Assembly: GCA_030038475.1 (NCBI GenBank)
Contig: JASHOU010000043.1
Coordinates: 1 to 49,543 of the forward strand
Source of the DNA: Terriglobales bacterium
GTDB taxonomy: Bacteria > Acidobacteriota > Terriglobia > Terriglobales > Acidobacteriaceae
Length of the DNA stretch: 49,543 nucleotides
Reading direction: 5' to 3'
The notes below the pieces were generated by a model. The model was not told the origin of the DNA, did not search any database, and saw only the letters and a program-made list of their open reading frames with translations. This document shows positions 16,046 to 23,311 of the stretch, in pieces; the first letter of the stretch is position 1; each line of letters opens with the position of its first letter. A program made the translations under genes and the position numbers.

Positions 16046-17830
16046 TTACTGTTCGTCGTTCTCCGTCTTAACTTGCTCTGGAGAAGCCTGCATCACATAG
16101 TCGCCGACCGAACTCTCCACGCCGTACTGATACGGATCGTGGTAAACCACGGGCAGCTTTCCTCCCCAATTATCAAAAGGCGGCGGCGTGGTCGTGCTCC
16201 ACTCGAGCGATGTGCCTTCCCAGGGATTATCGGACGCCGGTTTACCCCAAAATCGTGTATGAATCAGGTTGTAAAGAAAAATCGCCTGGGCTGCGCCAGT
16301 GAGTAACGCCGCGACAGTGATAAATTTATGCACCGGGAGCAGCGGCTGCAGATAGTCGTCAACAAAGACCGAGTAACGGCGCACATTGCCAACAATTCCC
16401 AGGTAATGAAAAGGCATAAAGATGCAATAGGCGCCAACAAAGCTGAGCCAGAAGTGAATCTTACCCAACGTCTCGTTCATCATTCTTCCAAACATCTTAG
16501 GAGCCCAGAAGTAGGTGCCGGCAAAAATGCCGAACATGGCCGCGACCGCCATCACCATGTGGAAATGGCCAACCACAAAGTAAGTCGCATGAAGCATGAT
16601 ATCGATGGAGGGCTGAGCCAGGAAGAAACCGCTGACGCCGCCACTGACAAACATGGAAATGAAGCCCAAGGCAAATAGCGACGCCGAGTTAATGCGCAGC
16701 TTGGAGCCATACAGACTGAAGATCTGGATCAGCACTATGATGGTCGCGGGGATGGTGATGATCAGCGTGGGGAAAGAGAATGCCAGCGCGGAATACGGAT
16801 TCATGCCGCTGACGAACATATGGTGGCCATAGACCATGTAACTAAGAACGGCAAGCGCTCCCATGGAATAGATAATTACTCTGTGACTCAGCAGCGGCCG
16901 TCGCATGTTCGTGATCAGGATATGCGAAACGATTCCGATGCCGGGTATGATCGCGATGTAAACTTCCGGATGTCCGAAGAACCAGAAAAGGTGTTGCCAG
17001 AGGAGAGTCGAACCGCCGGAGTGCTGCTGCAGTTGATCGCTTATGACTAGATTCGACGGCACAAAGAAGCTGGTGCCAGCCACGTGATCGAGAATGGCGA
17101 GGATACATGCCGGCATGAGAACCGCAAATGCCGTCAAACCCATGCATGAAGTAATGAACCACGCCCACGTTGTGAGGGGCAAACGCATGAGGCTCATGCC
17201 CTTGGTACGCAGATCAAGTGTGGTGGGGATGAAATTCAATGACCCTAACAACTGTCCGACGCAGAACAAGGCAATCGATGCCATCCACAAAATCACACCC
17301 ATACCCTGGCCCGGGCCGGCAATGGCTCCGACTGCGTTGAGCGGCGCATACTGCGTCCAACCGCCCAGGGTGGGACCATCGCTCACGAAGAACGACGCCA
17401 GCAGAACGATGAAACCGGTAAAGGTCACCCAGAATGACATCATGTTGAAGTGCGGGAACGGCATATCCTCGGCGCCGACCTGAATGGGCAGAAAGAAATT
17501 ACCGAAGGCCGCGAAGGGCGCAGTGGTGAGCACAAAAAACACCATGATGGTGCCGTGCATGGTCATTAACTGCAGGTAGTACTCCGGCGTCAAGACTCCA
17601 CCGGGAGCACCCGTCTTGGAAAGCAATTGTAGGCCGGGGATCGCGGCATTCGTCCAAGCCAGGTGGATGCGCATGATCCAGGAAAGGATCATTCCGATAA
17701 TCGCGGCCACCAGGGCCATGTCGTAGTACTGCTTGCCAATGACCTTATGGTCCAGACTGAAGACGTGCTTCCGAATGAAACTTGTCGGAGGAGCGTGATG
17801 GTGCACTGCGGGTGCTGACATATCATGCAT
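16046..17830 (-). CDS. ctaD: Cytochrome c oxidase subunit I (aa3-type, A family)
   Basis: The catalytic subunit, which reduces O2 to water and pumps protons across the inner membrane. At 594 residues it has twelve or more helices and all metal ligands: low-spin haem ligand His92 (MTMHGTIM), HPEVY at 287-291 carrying the CuB histidine, the gating glutamate and the cross-linked tyrosine, the CuB pair YGHHM (His336-His337), and the haem ligands in VVGHFHMVM (His422, His424). HPEVY places it in the A1 subgroup of proton-pumping oxidases. The GAEDMPFPHFNMMSFW loop is also conserved. Subunit II lies 48 bases upstream and subunit III 59 bases downstream, all on the minus strand. The N-terminus is histidine-rich (AVHHHAPP). 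Confidence 0.97.
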   Translation of the reverse strand: MHDMSAPAVHHHAPPTSFIRKHVFSLDHKVIGKQYYDMALVAAIIGMILSWIMRIHLAWTNAAIPGLQLLSKTGAPGGVLTPEYYLQLMTMHGTIMVFFVLTTAPFAAFGNFFLPIQVGAEDMPFPHFNMMSFWVTFTGFIVLLASFFVSDGPTLGGWTQYAPLNAVGAIAGPGQGMGVILWMASIALFCVGQLLGSLNFIPTTLDLRTKGMSLMRLPLTTWAWFITSCMGLTAFAVLMPACILAILDHVAGTSFFVPSNLVISDQLQQHSGGSTLLWQHLFWFFGHPEVYIAIIPGIGIVSHILITNMRRPLLSHRVIIYSMGALAVLSYMVYGHHMFVSGMNPYSALAFSFPTLIITIPATIIVLIQIFSLYGSKLRINSASLFALGFISMFVSGGVSGFFLAQPSIDIMLHATYFVVGHFHMVMAVAAMFGIFAGTYFWAPKMFGRMMNETLGKIHFWLSFVGAYCIFMPFHYLGIVGNVRRYSVFVDDYLQPLLPVHKFITVAALLTGAAQAIFLYNLIHTRFWGKPASDNPWEGTSLEWSTTTPPPFDNWGGKLPVVYHDPYQYGVESSVGDYVMQASPEQVKTENDEQ

Positions 17831-17878
17831 ACGTTTTGCCTCAAAACGAATCCACCCGCAAAACAGAGTGGGAGGGAG

Positions 17879-18682
17879 TTATTGCGCTGCCGCTTGCTGC
17901 TTTAACCACTTATCGAAGTCGTCCTGGGACATCACCTCAAGGTAAGCCTTCATGTTGTAGTGTCCCAGACCACAAAGCTGAGTGCAGACAATTTCGTACT
18001 TGCCAATTTTCGTAGCGGTGAAATGCAGAGAAACATCCAACCCCGGAACAAAGTCCTGATGCACGCGTAACTCACGCACATAGAAGGAGTGACCGAGATC
18101 CTTCGAGTGCATAAGGAGATGGATTTCCTTGTTCACCGGAATCGCAAACTCGGCGGTCACAATGTCGTCCTTGGCATCCGGATCGTTAGTGGTGTCGATA
18201 CCAAAAAAATTCTCCGTGCTCTCGTCGATAAGATTGGGATGAATGGCAGCGAATTTTCCGTCGGGCCCGGGATAGCGGAAATAGAACGCGAATTGCCCGG
18301 CCTGCACCTGAACCGGCATAGCGTTGGCCCCGGGCGGGCTAAGATACACGTCAGCCCAAACTTTTGCGCCAAAAACGCCGAGAGCCAGCACTTCTATACC
18401 GACAATGAGAAATGCGCCAATCACCAAGCCCGTGGCCCCGCCGGGGAACTTCTTGATCTTGCCGCCGGGATTGGGTTTGGCAAACATCCAGATGAAAATT
18501 GCCAGGACGAACTGCGCAGCGAGAAAGGCAATGCCTGCCTCGGCCATGGTCTCCGACATCTGATCGTCGATAATGGGGCCATGAATCGAGATGTCCTCGG
18601 GAGCCGACCAGGTGTGCATGATTATTGGAATCGCGGATGCGATCGCAATAACGATAATGGTGACCGCAAACAGTTTTGCCAT
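17879..18682 (-). CDS. ctaC: Cytochrome c oxidase subunit II (CuA)
   Basis: The electron-entry subunit, receiving electrons from a periplasmic carrier. It is 267 residues long, with three hydrophobic N-terminal helices (about 4-24, 46-67 and 83-108) rather than the usual two, followed by a periplasmic cupredoxin domain. The binuclear CuA ligands are complete: His198 (DLGHSFYV), Cys233, Cys237, His241 and Met244 within IVCTQLCGLGHYNM. The glutamate common in the CxExC loop is replaced by glutamine. There is no fused cytochrome c domain, so a separate carrier is needed; the dihaem cytochrome and cupredoxin genes upstream are natural candidates. GGGAG precedes the ATG by seven bases, and a GC-rich hairpin lies just before it. 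Confidence 0.95.
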   Translation of the reverse strand: MAKLFAVTIIVIAIASAIPIIMHTWSAPEDISIHGPIIDDQMSETMAEAGIAFLAAQFVLAIFIWMFAKPNPGGKIKKFPGGATGLVIGAFLIVGIEVLALGVFGAKVWADVYLSPPGANAMPVQVQAGQFAFYFRYPGPDGKFAAIHPNLIDESTENFFGIDTTNDPDAKDDIVTAEFAIPVNKEIHLLMHSKDLGHSFYVRELRVHQDFVPGLDVSLHFTATKIGKYEIVCTQLCGLGHYNMKAYLEVMSQDDFDKWLKQQAAAQ

Positions 18683-18693
18683 CTTAGCTCCCG

Positions 18694-18710
18694 CCGGACC
18701 ACCCGTCCGG
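18694..18710 (-). promoter_or_regulatory. GC-rich hairpin in the leader of the oxidase subunit II gene
   Basis: A perfect 6-bp stem (CCGGAC/GTCCGG) with a 5-base loop lies 11 bases before the subunit II ATG, between the cupredoxin gene and the oxidase genes. In the minus-strand transcript it sits immediately before the ribosome binding site and lacks a following U-tract, so it looks like an mRNA processing or stability element rather than a terminator. On the plus strand it is followed by TCGTTTT. Confidence 0.4.
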
Positions 18711-18773
18711 TCGTTTTAGCTTGCCTTACATAGCCCGTAGTTGTCTTAAATGCTTTCTGAGCAGTTCAATTCG

Positions 18774-19535
18774 CTACTTAGCTTTGAAGGTAAAGTCAGC
18801 CTTGGCCGATTGGCCGCCCGCGACTGTTACCTTGGCCGTTTGATTACCGTAGGTTTCCTGCCAGGCTGTCACTGTGTAACTTCCAGGCGGCACATTCTCG
18901 ATGGTGTAGGAACCATCTTCACCGGTAATTGCGTAGGGGCCCTTTACCACCGCGAAATACCCGCTCATCCAGGGGTGAATGTTGCACTTCACATGGATCA
19001 TTTCCACCGCTTTCCAGCTCTTGGTGACGGGCGGCGCTCCGGGCGGCTGCGACTGGTTCCACGGAATATTTCCAGTCAAAGGATTAGGCTCCGGGTGGAT
19101 ATTGTGAGCCGTCTGATCGCTGGTCTCGACCTTGAATTCCTGGCCCACGTCCATCGCTAGAACGTGCGGCGTATACAGGCAGTTTTTCTGATCGAATACG
19201 GGCACAGCCGTCGGCTTCGCGTTCAACGCGTCGCCCGATAATCCCTCGGAAATATAAAGAACAACGTTGCCCAATCCGTTGTCCTTGCCCACAACCACAA
19301 GCTCGAGGTGGGCTGGATCGTTGGCATGTTGCTTCACGCACCAGGGATCCTTCGACATGTCGATGCCCTTCATGTGCGGAGCCGTGCCATCGAGCTTAAC
19401 CGTACCGGTAATTTTGCCTTCCGGCGCCGCGCTCACCTCCCAGTTCGTCAATGACAGACTCAGACCGGCCACCACCAGACAGAGCAACAAACAGACCGAG
19501 ACCGCAGCCAACTTGCTATTGTCCTGACGCTTCAT
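18774..19535 (-). CDS. Periplasmic cupredoxin-like protein with a carboxypeptidase-regulatory-like domain
   Basis: A 253-residue exported protein. The N-terminal hydrophobic segment (about 9-30) is a signal peptide or anchor. The middle part has the ligand pattern of a type 1 copper site: histidine in QTAHNIHPEP (His144 or 147), then Cys184, His187 and Met190 in HVKCNIHPWMSGYFAVV. The final 50 residues (TGEDGSYTIENVPPGSYTV) are a beta-sandwich of the carboxypeptidase-regulatory type. AGGAGA lies five bases before the ATG. It occupies the third position of the respiratory operon, between the dihaem cytochrome and oxidase subunit II, so I infer a copper electron carrier, functionally comparable to rusticyanin although not obviously homologous. 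Similar proteins are sometimes named methylamine-utilisation-like, but no such pathway is present here. Confidence 0.75.
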   Translation of the reverse strand: MKRQDNSKLAAVSVCLLLCLVVAGLSLSLTNWEVSAAPEGKITGTVKLDGTAPHMKGIDMSKDPWCVKQHANDPAHLELVVVGKDNGLGNVVLYISEGLSGDALNAKPTAVPVFDQKNCLYTPHVLAMDVGQEFKVETSDQTAHNIHPEPNPLTGNIPWNQSQPPGAPPVTKSWKAVEMIHVKCNIHPWMSGYFAVVKGPYAITGEDGSYTIENVPPGSYTVTAWQETYGNQTAKVTVAGGQSAKADFTFKAK

Positions 19536-19571
19536 TTTCTTCTCCTAGTTGCGGAAGGCTTACCCTCCGGA

Positions 19572-20459
19572 TCACTGAGCGGGATTTGGATTTACCGGCT
19601 TCAACCCCAGTTGGTTGGCAATTTGCCGTTCTTTTTCGTTGTAGGCGTTGTGGGGCTGCAAACTGCGCAGATAAAATACCAAATCCCACGCCTCATCGGG
19701 TTTAATGTTATCGGCAAACGACGGCATCGGCGTGCCATCTAAACCGGTCATAAAGATTCTGTAGATATCAACGTCGGTGCTGCCGCACTTCGGCCGCGAA
19801 CCATCGGTGAAGTTGAAGGGCGCAATAGGCTGGCTGAGGTCGTCGGTAAGCGTAGAGGCCGAGGGGCCATTGGCCTTACCTTGCACGCCGTGGCACTTGA
19901 AGCACTGCATCCTGGCGAACACGTCTTGCCCGGCCTTCACCCGCTCCGGCGTGATTTCCGGCTCGGGTGGGATTTGAATGGGAGTGCCGGCCTTCTCCGT
20001 CTGCCAGCGCGGCGAGTAGTGCTTAATCCACGCAACCAAATCCGCCCGCTCCTGCTTTGATAGCGGAATCCACGCCGGCATATTCGAGCGGTCCATCCCC
20101 CGGCCAATCGTATCGTAGAGATCCTGGTCCGTGGGCAAAGTTCCGGTCGGAGTGGATCGGCACTTGAAAATCGCCAACTGGAAATTGCGCGGCTGGGCGT
20201 ACAGAGGGGTTAAAAACCACACCGCATTCTCGCCGTTACCGTCTCCCAGTTCACCGTGACAGCCTACACAGAACCGCCGGTAGGGCAAGGCCGCGGCTTT
20301 GGCATTGCCGGTGATATCGCCAACGTGGCTGCTCGCCGCCGGCGAATTCAGCCAATCCTGCAGTTGATACGTCGTGAGTTGTGCGTACGCGGCAGTAGAG
20401 AAACAGAGAGCGACAACCACGCTCAACAACAACGGCCACTTCAGTAAATTCGTATGCAT
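19572..20459 (-). CDS. Periplasmic dihaem cytochrome c
   Basis: An exported electron carrier with two c-type haem sites, CVGCH (about residue 64) and CFKCH (about 186), each in a class I cytochrome c domain. Probable axial methionines lie in MDRSNMPAW and DGTPMPSF. The signal peptide has a clear core (LLLSVVVALCFSTAAYA). Of two possible start codons I choose the ATG at 20459, which has AGAGGG at seven bases; the ATG two codons earlier touches that site. The protein (295 aa) is longer than a simple c4 cytochrome, having a linker between the domains (WQTEKAGTPIQIPPEPE). It sits between the Cyc2-like gene (15 bases) and the cupredoxin gene, the same position that cyc1 (a dihaem c4) occupies in the A. 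ferrooxidans rus operon. Confidence 0.9.
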   Translation of the reverse strand: MHTNLLKWPLLLSVVVALCFSTAAYAQLTTYQLQDWLNSPAASSHVGDITGNAKAAALPYRRFCVGCHGELGDGNGENAVWFLTPLYAQPRNFQLAIFKCRSTPTGTLPTDQDLYDTIGRGMDRSNMPAWIPLSKQERADLVAWIKHYSPRWQTEKAGTPIQIPPEPEITPERVKAGQDVFARMQCFKCHGVQGKANGPSASTLTDDLSQPIAPFNFTDGSRPKCGSTDVDIYRIFMTGLDGTPMPSFADNIKPDEAWDLVFYLRSLQPHNAYNEKERQIANQLGLKPVNPNPAQ

Positions 20460-20474
20460 TGTCATCCCTCTCTT

Positions 20475-21959
20475 TTAGAAGTCGAAGTCAATTCCGAACA
20501 GCAATTCGTCGGTATTTGTGTTGGTTGGAGCGCCAGACGGGCTGGTCGGTCCCGTCCCGTTTTGGTGGAATACGTTGAACTCGCCGTGGTAAGCAAAGCC
20601 GGCGCGGCTCGTCATAAACGGGTTATAGCGGTACGCAATTGTCCAGTTGTTGATGTTGCCCAGGTTGCCCGGAGTTCCGGGCGTCGCCTGCTGCGACATG
20701 CGTTCCGCCTCATAAACGCCCAGGATCATAAACTGCGGACTAACCACGTAACGCGCTTCGAAGGTGTAGCCGTTCCAGGTCGGCGCACGTGATCCCGGCG
20801 GAAGTGTTGTTCCCGGCACATTGTCCAGCGGGCAGCCGATGGCCGGGTCGTTAATGCAGGTCGCGGTCGCCGCTCCATTTCCGTTCGTGGCCACTGCATT
20901 GCCGTAACCCTGCCCAAACCACGCGTTATCTTCGCCGTGTTGCGTCACCACATTGAGATCAAAGTGCGGTCCCAAGTACAACTGTCCTGTGAAGCCCACA
21001 CGACTGAATCCCTTGTTGCCAATTCCCGAACCCGGGATGGGCACTCCTCCAGACGTCCGGTAGTATGTAGCAGCTTCTCCCACGAAGGCGTAGGCGCCAA
21101 CACGCTGCACCCCTAGTTTCCCCGCGTCGATACCTTGGTCAAAGGTAAAGAATCCGCTATAGGAGTTCGATCCCATAATCAGATTCACGTTTCCATCGCT
21201 CGAACTAAGCAACGCCGCTGAGATTCGCGTCCGATCATCCGCCGAGTGTCCCAGGTACTCCATCCCCAGCTGGTTGTCTCCCATCTGCCCGAAGATGTTT
21301 CCGTCTCCGACTGGAATGAAGTGATAGGTTTGATAGATTCCGCCGTTGGCCGTGAGCTGGACCATGCGCTTTTCGGAAAGCAGGTTGTTGAGCTCGAATC
21401 GGCCCAGCTTGACGTTCAACCAAGGGCTGTTGCCGATGTTATCCAGGCGGGCCATAACCGTTTCAAAGTGGAACGCTGCCGTGGAATCCGACGACGGGAG
21501 CACATAGAACGAGATGTTCTTCTCCAGAGTTCCGCCGGTATGGAAATCGAGCCCGCTCAGGTCAAAACCGGAAGACTCGATGCGAGTGACCGCCGTATTC
21601 GTTCCGGTCAATGTCCCGCCGGAGTACGTGTCTGTGTTGCTCAAGGCACTGTACCGGTGCCAAATCGGCGTGATGCGGAAGGTCACCGGCCAATACGCGG
21701 GATTTTGCCAGATCGGAGCATCCCGATCGTTCATCAACTGATAGCCGTTGTCTCGAAACTTCAGTCCGAAATTGTTCAGGATCGGCCACGACTCATGGCA
21801 CGCCGAGCAGCGAAGCCCGTATTTTCTGGCGAAGGCTGGCAACGCGCTCGCCGACTGGCTGGCGCTCAGAATCAGAAAGATTAACGTGAAAGCAGCGGCG
21901 AGGATGGAACTTGCCTGCGGCGGCTTCTGACAGAGATGAGACTGCGCCCATATACGCAT
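20475..21959 (-). CDS. Fused one-haem cytochrome / outer-membrane beta-barrel (Cyc2-like)
   Basis: A 494-residue protein with a signal peptide (cleavage near SASA, residue 38), then a single haem-binding motif CSACH at 51-55 inside PAFARKYGLRCSACHESW and the following LNNFGLKFRDNGYQ. The remaining 420 residues are rich in aromatic and alternating polar/non-polar residues, with periodic short strands and Gly/Asn turns, and end in LLFGIDFDF with a terminal phenylalanine, the outer-membrane barrel signature. One N-terminal haem plus a barrel is the architecture of Cyc2, the outer-membrane iron oxidase of A. ferrooxidans and marine iron oxidisers. I infer electron transfer across the outer membrane; the substrate is unknown. 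GAGGAG lies six bases before the ATG. It is the first gene of the operon leading to the cytochrome oxidase. Confidence 0.78.
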   Translation of the reverse strand: MRIWAQSHLCQKPPQASSILAAAFTLIFLILSASQSASALPAFARKYGLRCSACHESWPILNNFGLKFRDNGYQLMNDRDAPIWQNPAYWPVTFRITPIWHRYSALSNTDTYSGGTLTGTNTAVTRIESSGFDLSGLDFHTGGTLEKNISFYVLPSSDSTAAFHFETVMARLDNIGNSPWLNVKLGRFELNNLLSEKRMVQLTANGGIYQTYHFIPVGDGNIFGQMGDNQLGMEYLGHSADDRTRISAALLSSSDGNVNLIMGSNSYSGFFTFDQGIDAGKLGVQRVGAYAFVGEAATYYRTSGGVPIPGSGIGNKGFSRVGFTGQLYLGPHFDLNVVTQHGEDNAWFGQGYGNAVATNGNGAATATCINDPAIGCPLDNVPGTTLPPGSRAPTWNGYTFEARYVVSPQFMILGVYEAERMSQQATPGTPGNLGNINNWTIAYRYNPFMTSRAGFAYHGEFNVFHQNGTGPTSPSGAPTNTNTDELLFGIDFDF

Positions 21960-22086
21960 GCTGCACTCCTCAGACGAAGGTCACAAGTTTTTGAAAAACG
22001 AGAATTCCACACCACAAAACGCGCAAACGAGAGCGCCGAGCACGCTGGGCAGCTCTGCAAAATAATTCACAAATTTTGCGGTTAAG

Positions 22087-22097
22087 TGGTCCTACCA
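22087..22097. promoter_or_regulatory. TGGTCCTACCA dyad, candidate GntR/FadR-type operator
   Basis: The sequence matches the TGGTNNNACCA half-site arrangement known for FadR/PdhR-subfamily GntR regulators, extended by one base pair on each side (GTGGT-CCT-ACCAC). It lies 128 bases before the Cyc2-like start codon, a plausible promoter-proximal distance. No GntR gene is in the window. Confidence 0.4.
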
Positions 22098-22230
22098 CCC
22101 CACAGGGCGTGGATACTACTACCTTCGCAAAGGAAGTGCAAGAGGATTGTGAAATTTTTTTTGCAATTTTTTTAGATCACTTTCGTAGAGTCTTTGGATT
22201 TCTGCGATTAGGTGGCGCACAATGGCATGA

Positions 22231-22246
22231 GTTGACAGCGGTCAAC
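22231..22246. promoter_or_regulatory. GTTGAC-N4-GTCAAC dyad
   Basis: A perfect inverted repeat with 6-bp arms and a 4-bp spacer, 76 bases before the first SH3-domain gene. The left arm contains TTGACA, a consensus -35 box for plus-strand transcription, but the matching -10 (TAAGAG region) is poor. It may be a repressor site overlapping a promoter. Confidence 0.35.
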
Positions 22247-22321
22247 CGAGCGTAAGAGACTCTTGCAATCGGACCAGCGGAGCCAGTTGTGATCTGCGAA
22301 TGGAGTTGTGGGAGTGAGGGA

Positions 22322-23311
22322 GTGAAAGGCGGCGCTTCGTTTCACTGCAAAAGGTTTCATCTCGCGCAGTGTCTCCGCGTGACCGTCCTGTTGTTATTGT
22401 TGTGGGGCGCTGCGATTCCCTCGCACGCCCGCGACAAAGACGTCCTTGCCTACGGCGAGGGTCTGATCGTCAATATTCCGCTGCCCGAGCCGGAAGTAGC
22501 TCTGGCAGTAGAAGACGTGGCCGAGAGCACGATTATTCGGGGAACCAAGGAATACGATAAGGACCCGTATGTGACCGGGGCCGCCGCGGTCAATTCGACC
22601 CCGGTTTTTCCCGAATGGACCGAGGGTGGCAAGGTTTTTTACAAGGTTAAGAAGCACGCGCTCGATCCGCGCAATTTCAAAGATAGCGGCGATCTTGGGA
22701 CGCTGGCGGTGCGTTACATCGTGCAGCCACAGGGGTTCGGCAACACCGTCCTTCGCATTGATGCTCTATTCGTAGAGGATTCCCGCCATAGCGTTCATCA
22801 GTCGAGCGGGGTGGTGGAAAGCGCCGAATACCAGGACATTCAGGAACACCTCAACCAGATCGAACTGATGAAAAAGGAAACCGCTGAAGCCTTGCGGGCA
22901 AAGCAAGAGAAACAGGCGAGGGACAATTTTGGCTTGGGCACTGACAATACGATCCTGCTCAGTACGCCACCTTCGAGCAGCAGCGACAGCACCAGCAGCC
23001 AGTCTGGGTCGGATTATGCGCTGCAATCCTCTGCCCTGCAATCCTCTGCCGCATCCGCGCCCGAGGAGGATCAGCAGCCTGAAACTTTGGAGCAGCACGT
23101 CGCAAAGTTGCGCCAGCAAGTGGAACGGCGTGTCAAAAAGCCCGGCGCTCCACTGCAATCGGCTCCGTTCCACAGCGCCAGCACGCTAACATCTCTGGAC
23201 CCGGGCGTCGAAGTTCTGATTCTGATCTCGACGCCCTACTGGTACGGAGTGGAGACCCACGAAGGCCAGCATGGCTGGATTCGAAAGGACGAACTGGAGC
23301 AGGTGCCATGA
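22322..23311 (+). CDS. Exported protein with a C-terminal bacterial SH3 domain
   Basis: I do not recognise a named family. The start is set at the GTG at 22322, which has GGGAG at seven bases and opens a signal peptide (VTVLLLLLWGAAIPSHA); a GTG eleven codons earlier is the alternative. The mature protein has a conserved-looking domain (about 40-170) ending in SSGVVESAEYQDIQEHLNQI, a short coiled-coil segment (LMKKETAEALRAKQEKQ), a Ser/Gln-rich linker containing two identical 15-bp repeats, and a C-terminal SH3-like fold (GVEVLILISTPYWYGVETHE, then GWIRKDELE). SH3b domains often bind cell wall. Its last codons overlap the next gene (ATGA), so the two are translated together. It faces away from the respiratory operon. 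Confidence 0.75.
   Translation: MKGGASFHCKRFHLAQCLRVTVLLLLLWGAAIPSHARDKDVLAYGEGLIVNIPLPEPEVALAVEDVAESTIIRGTKEYDKDPYVTGAAAVNSTPVFPEWTEGGKVFYKVKKHALDPRNFKDSGDLGTLAVRYIVQPQGFGNTVLRIDALFVEDSRHSVHQSSGVVESAEYQDIQEHLNQIELMKKETAEALRAKQEKQARDNFGLGTDNTILLSTPPSSSSDSTSSQSGSDYALQSSALQSSAASAPEEDQQPETLEQHVAKLRQQVERRVKKPGAPLQSAPFHSASTLTSLDPGVEVLILISTPYWYGVETHEGQHGWIRKDELEQVP
23021..23050. repeat. Two identical 15-bp units in the SH3-protein linker
   Basis: CTGCAATCCTCTGCC occurs twice in tandem, encoding LQSSA-LQSSA. A related pair with 15-bp spacing (APLQS-APFHS codons) follows at 23146-23175. Being exact copies, these are the least diverged of the 15-bp arrays in the window and so probably the youngest. 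Confidence 0.8.

Larger units (their letters stand above)
21960..22321. other. Divergent intergenic region between the respiratory operon and the SH3 genes
   Basis: No gene is visible. It must hold promoters in both directions. Visible structures are the GAGGAG ribosome binding site of the Cyc2-like gene (21966-21971), a TGGTCCTACCA dyad (22087-22097), two A/T tracts in helical phase (about 22152-22174) suggestive of bent DNA or an UP element, and a GTTGAC-AGCG-GTCAAC dyad (22231-22246). Confidence 0.6.

Noticed and set aside
18774-19535. The cupredoxin-like gene as rusticyanin or as a methylamine-utilisation protein
   Set aside because: It has the type 1 copper ligand pattern but an added carboxypeptidase-regulatory-like domain and no clear rusticyanin similarity; no methylamine pathway genes are present. 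Reported only as cupredoxin-like.
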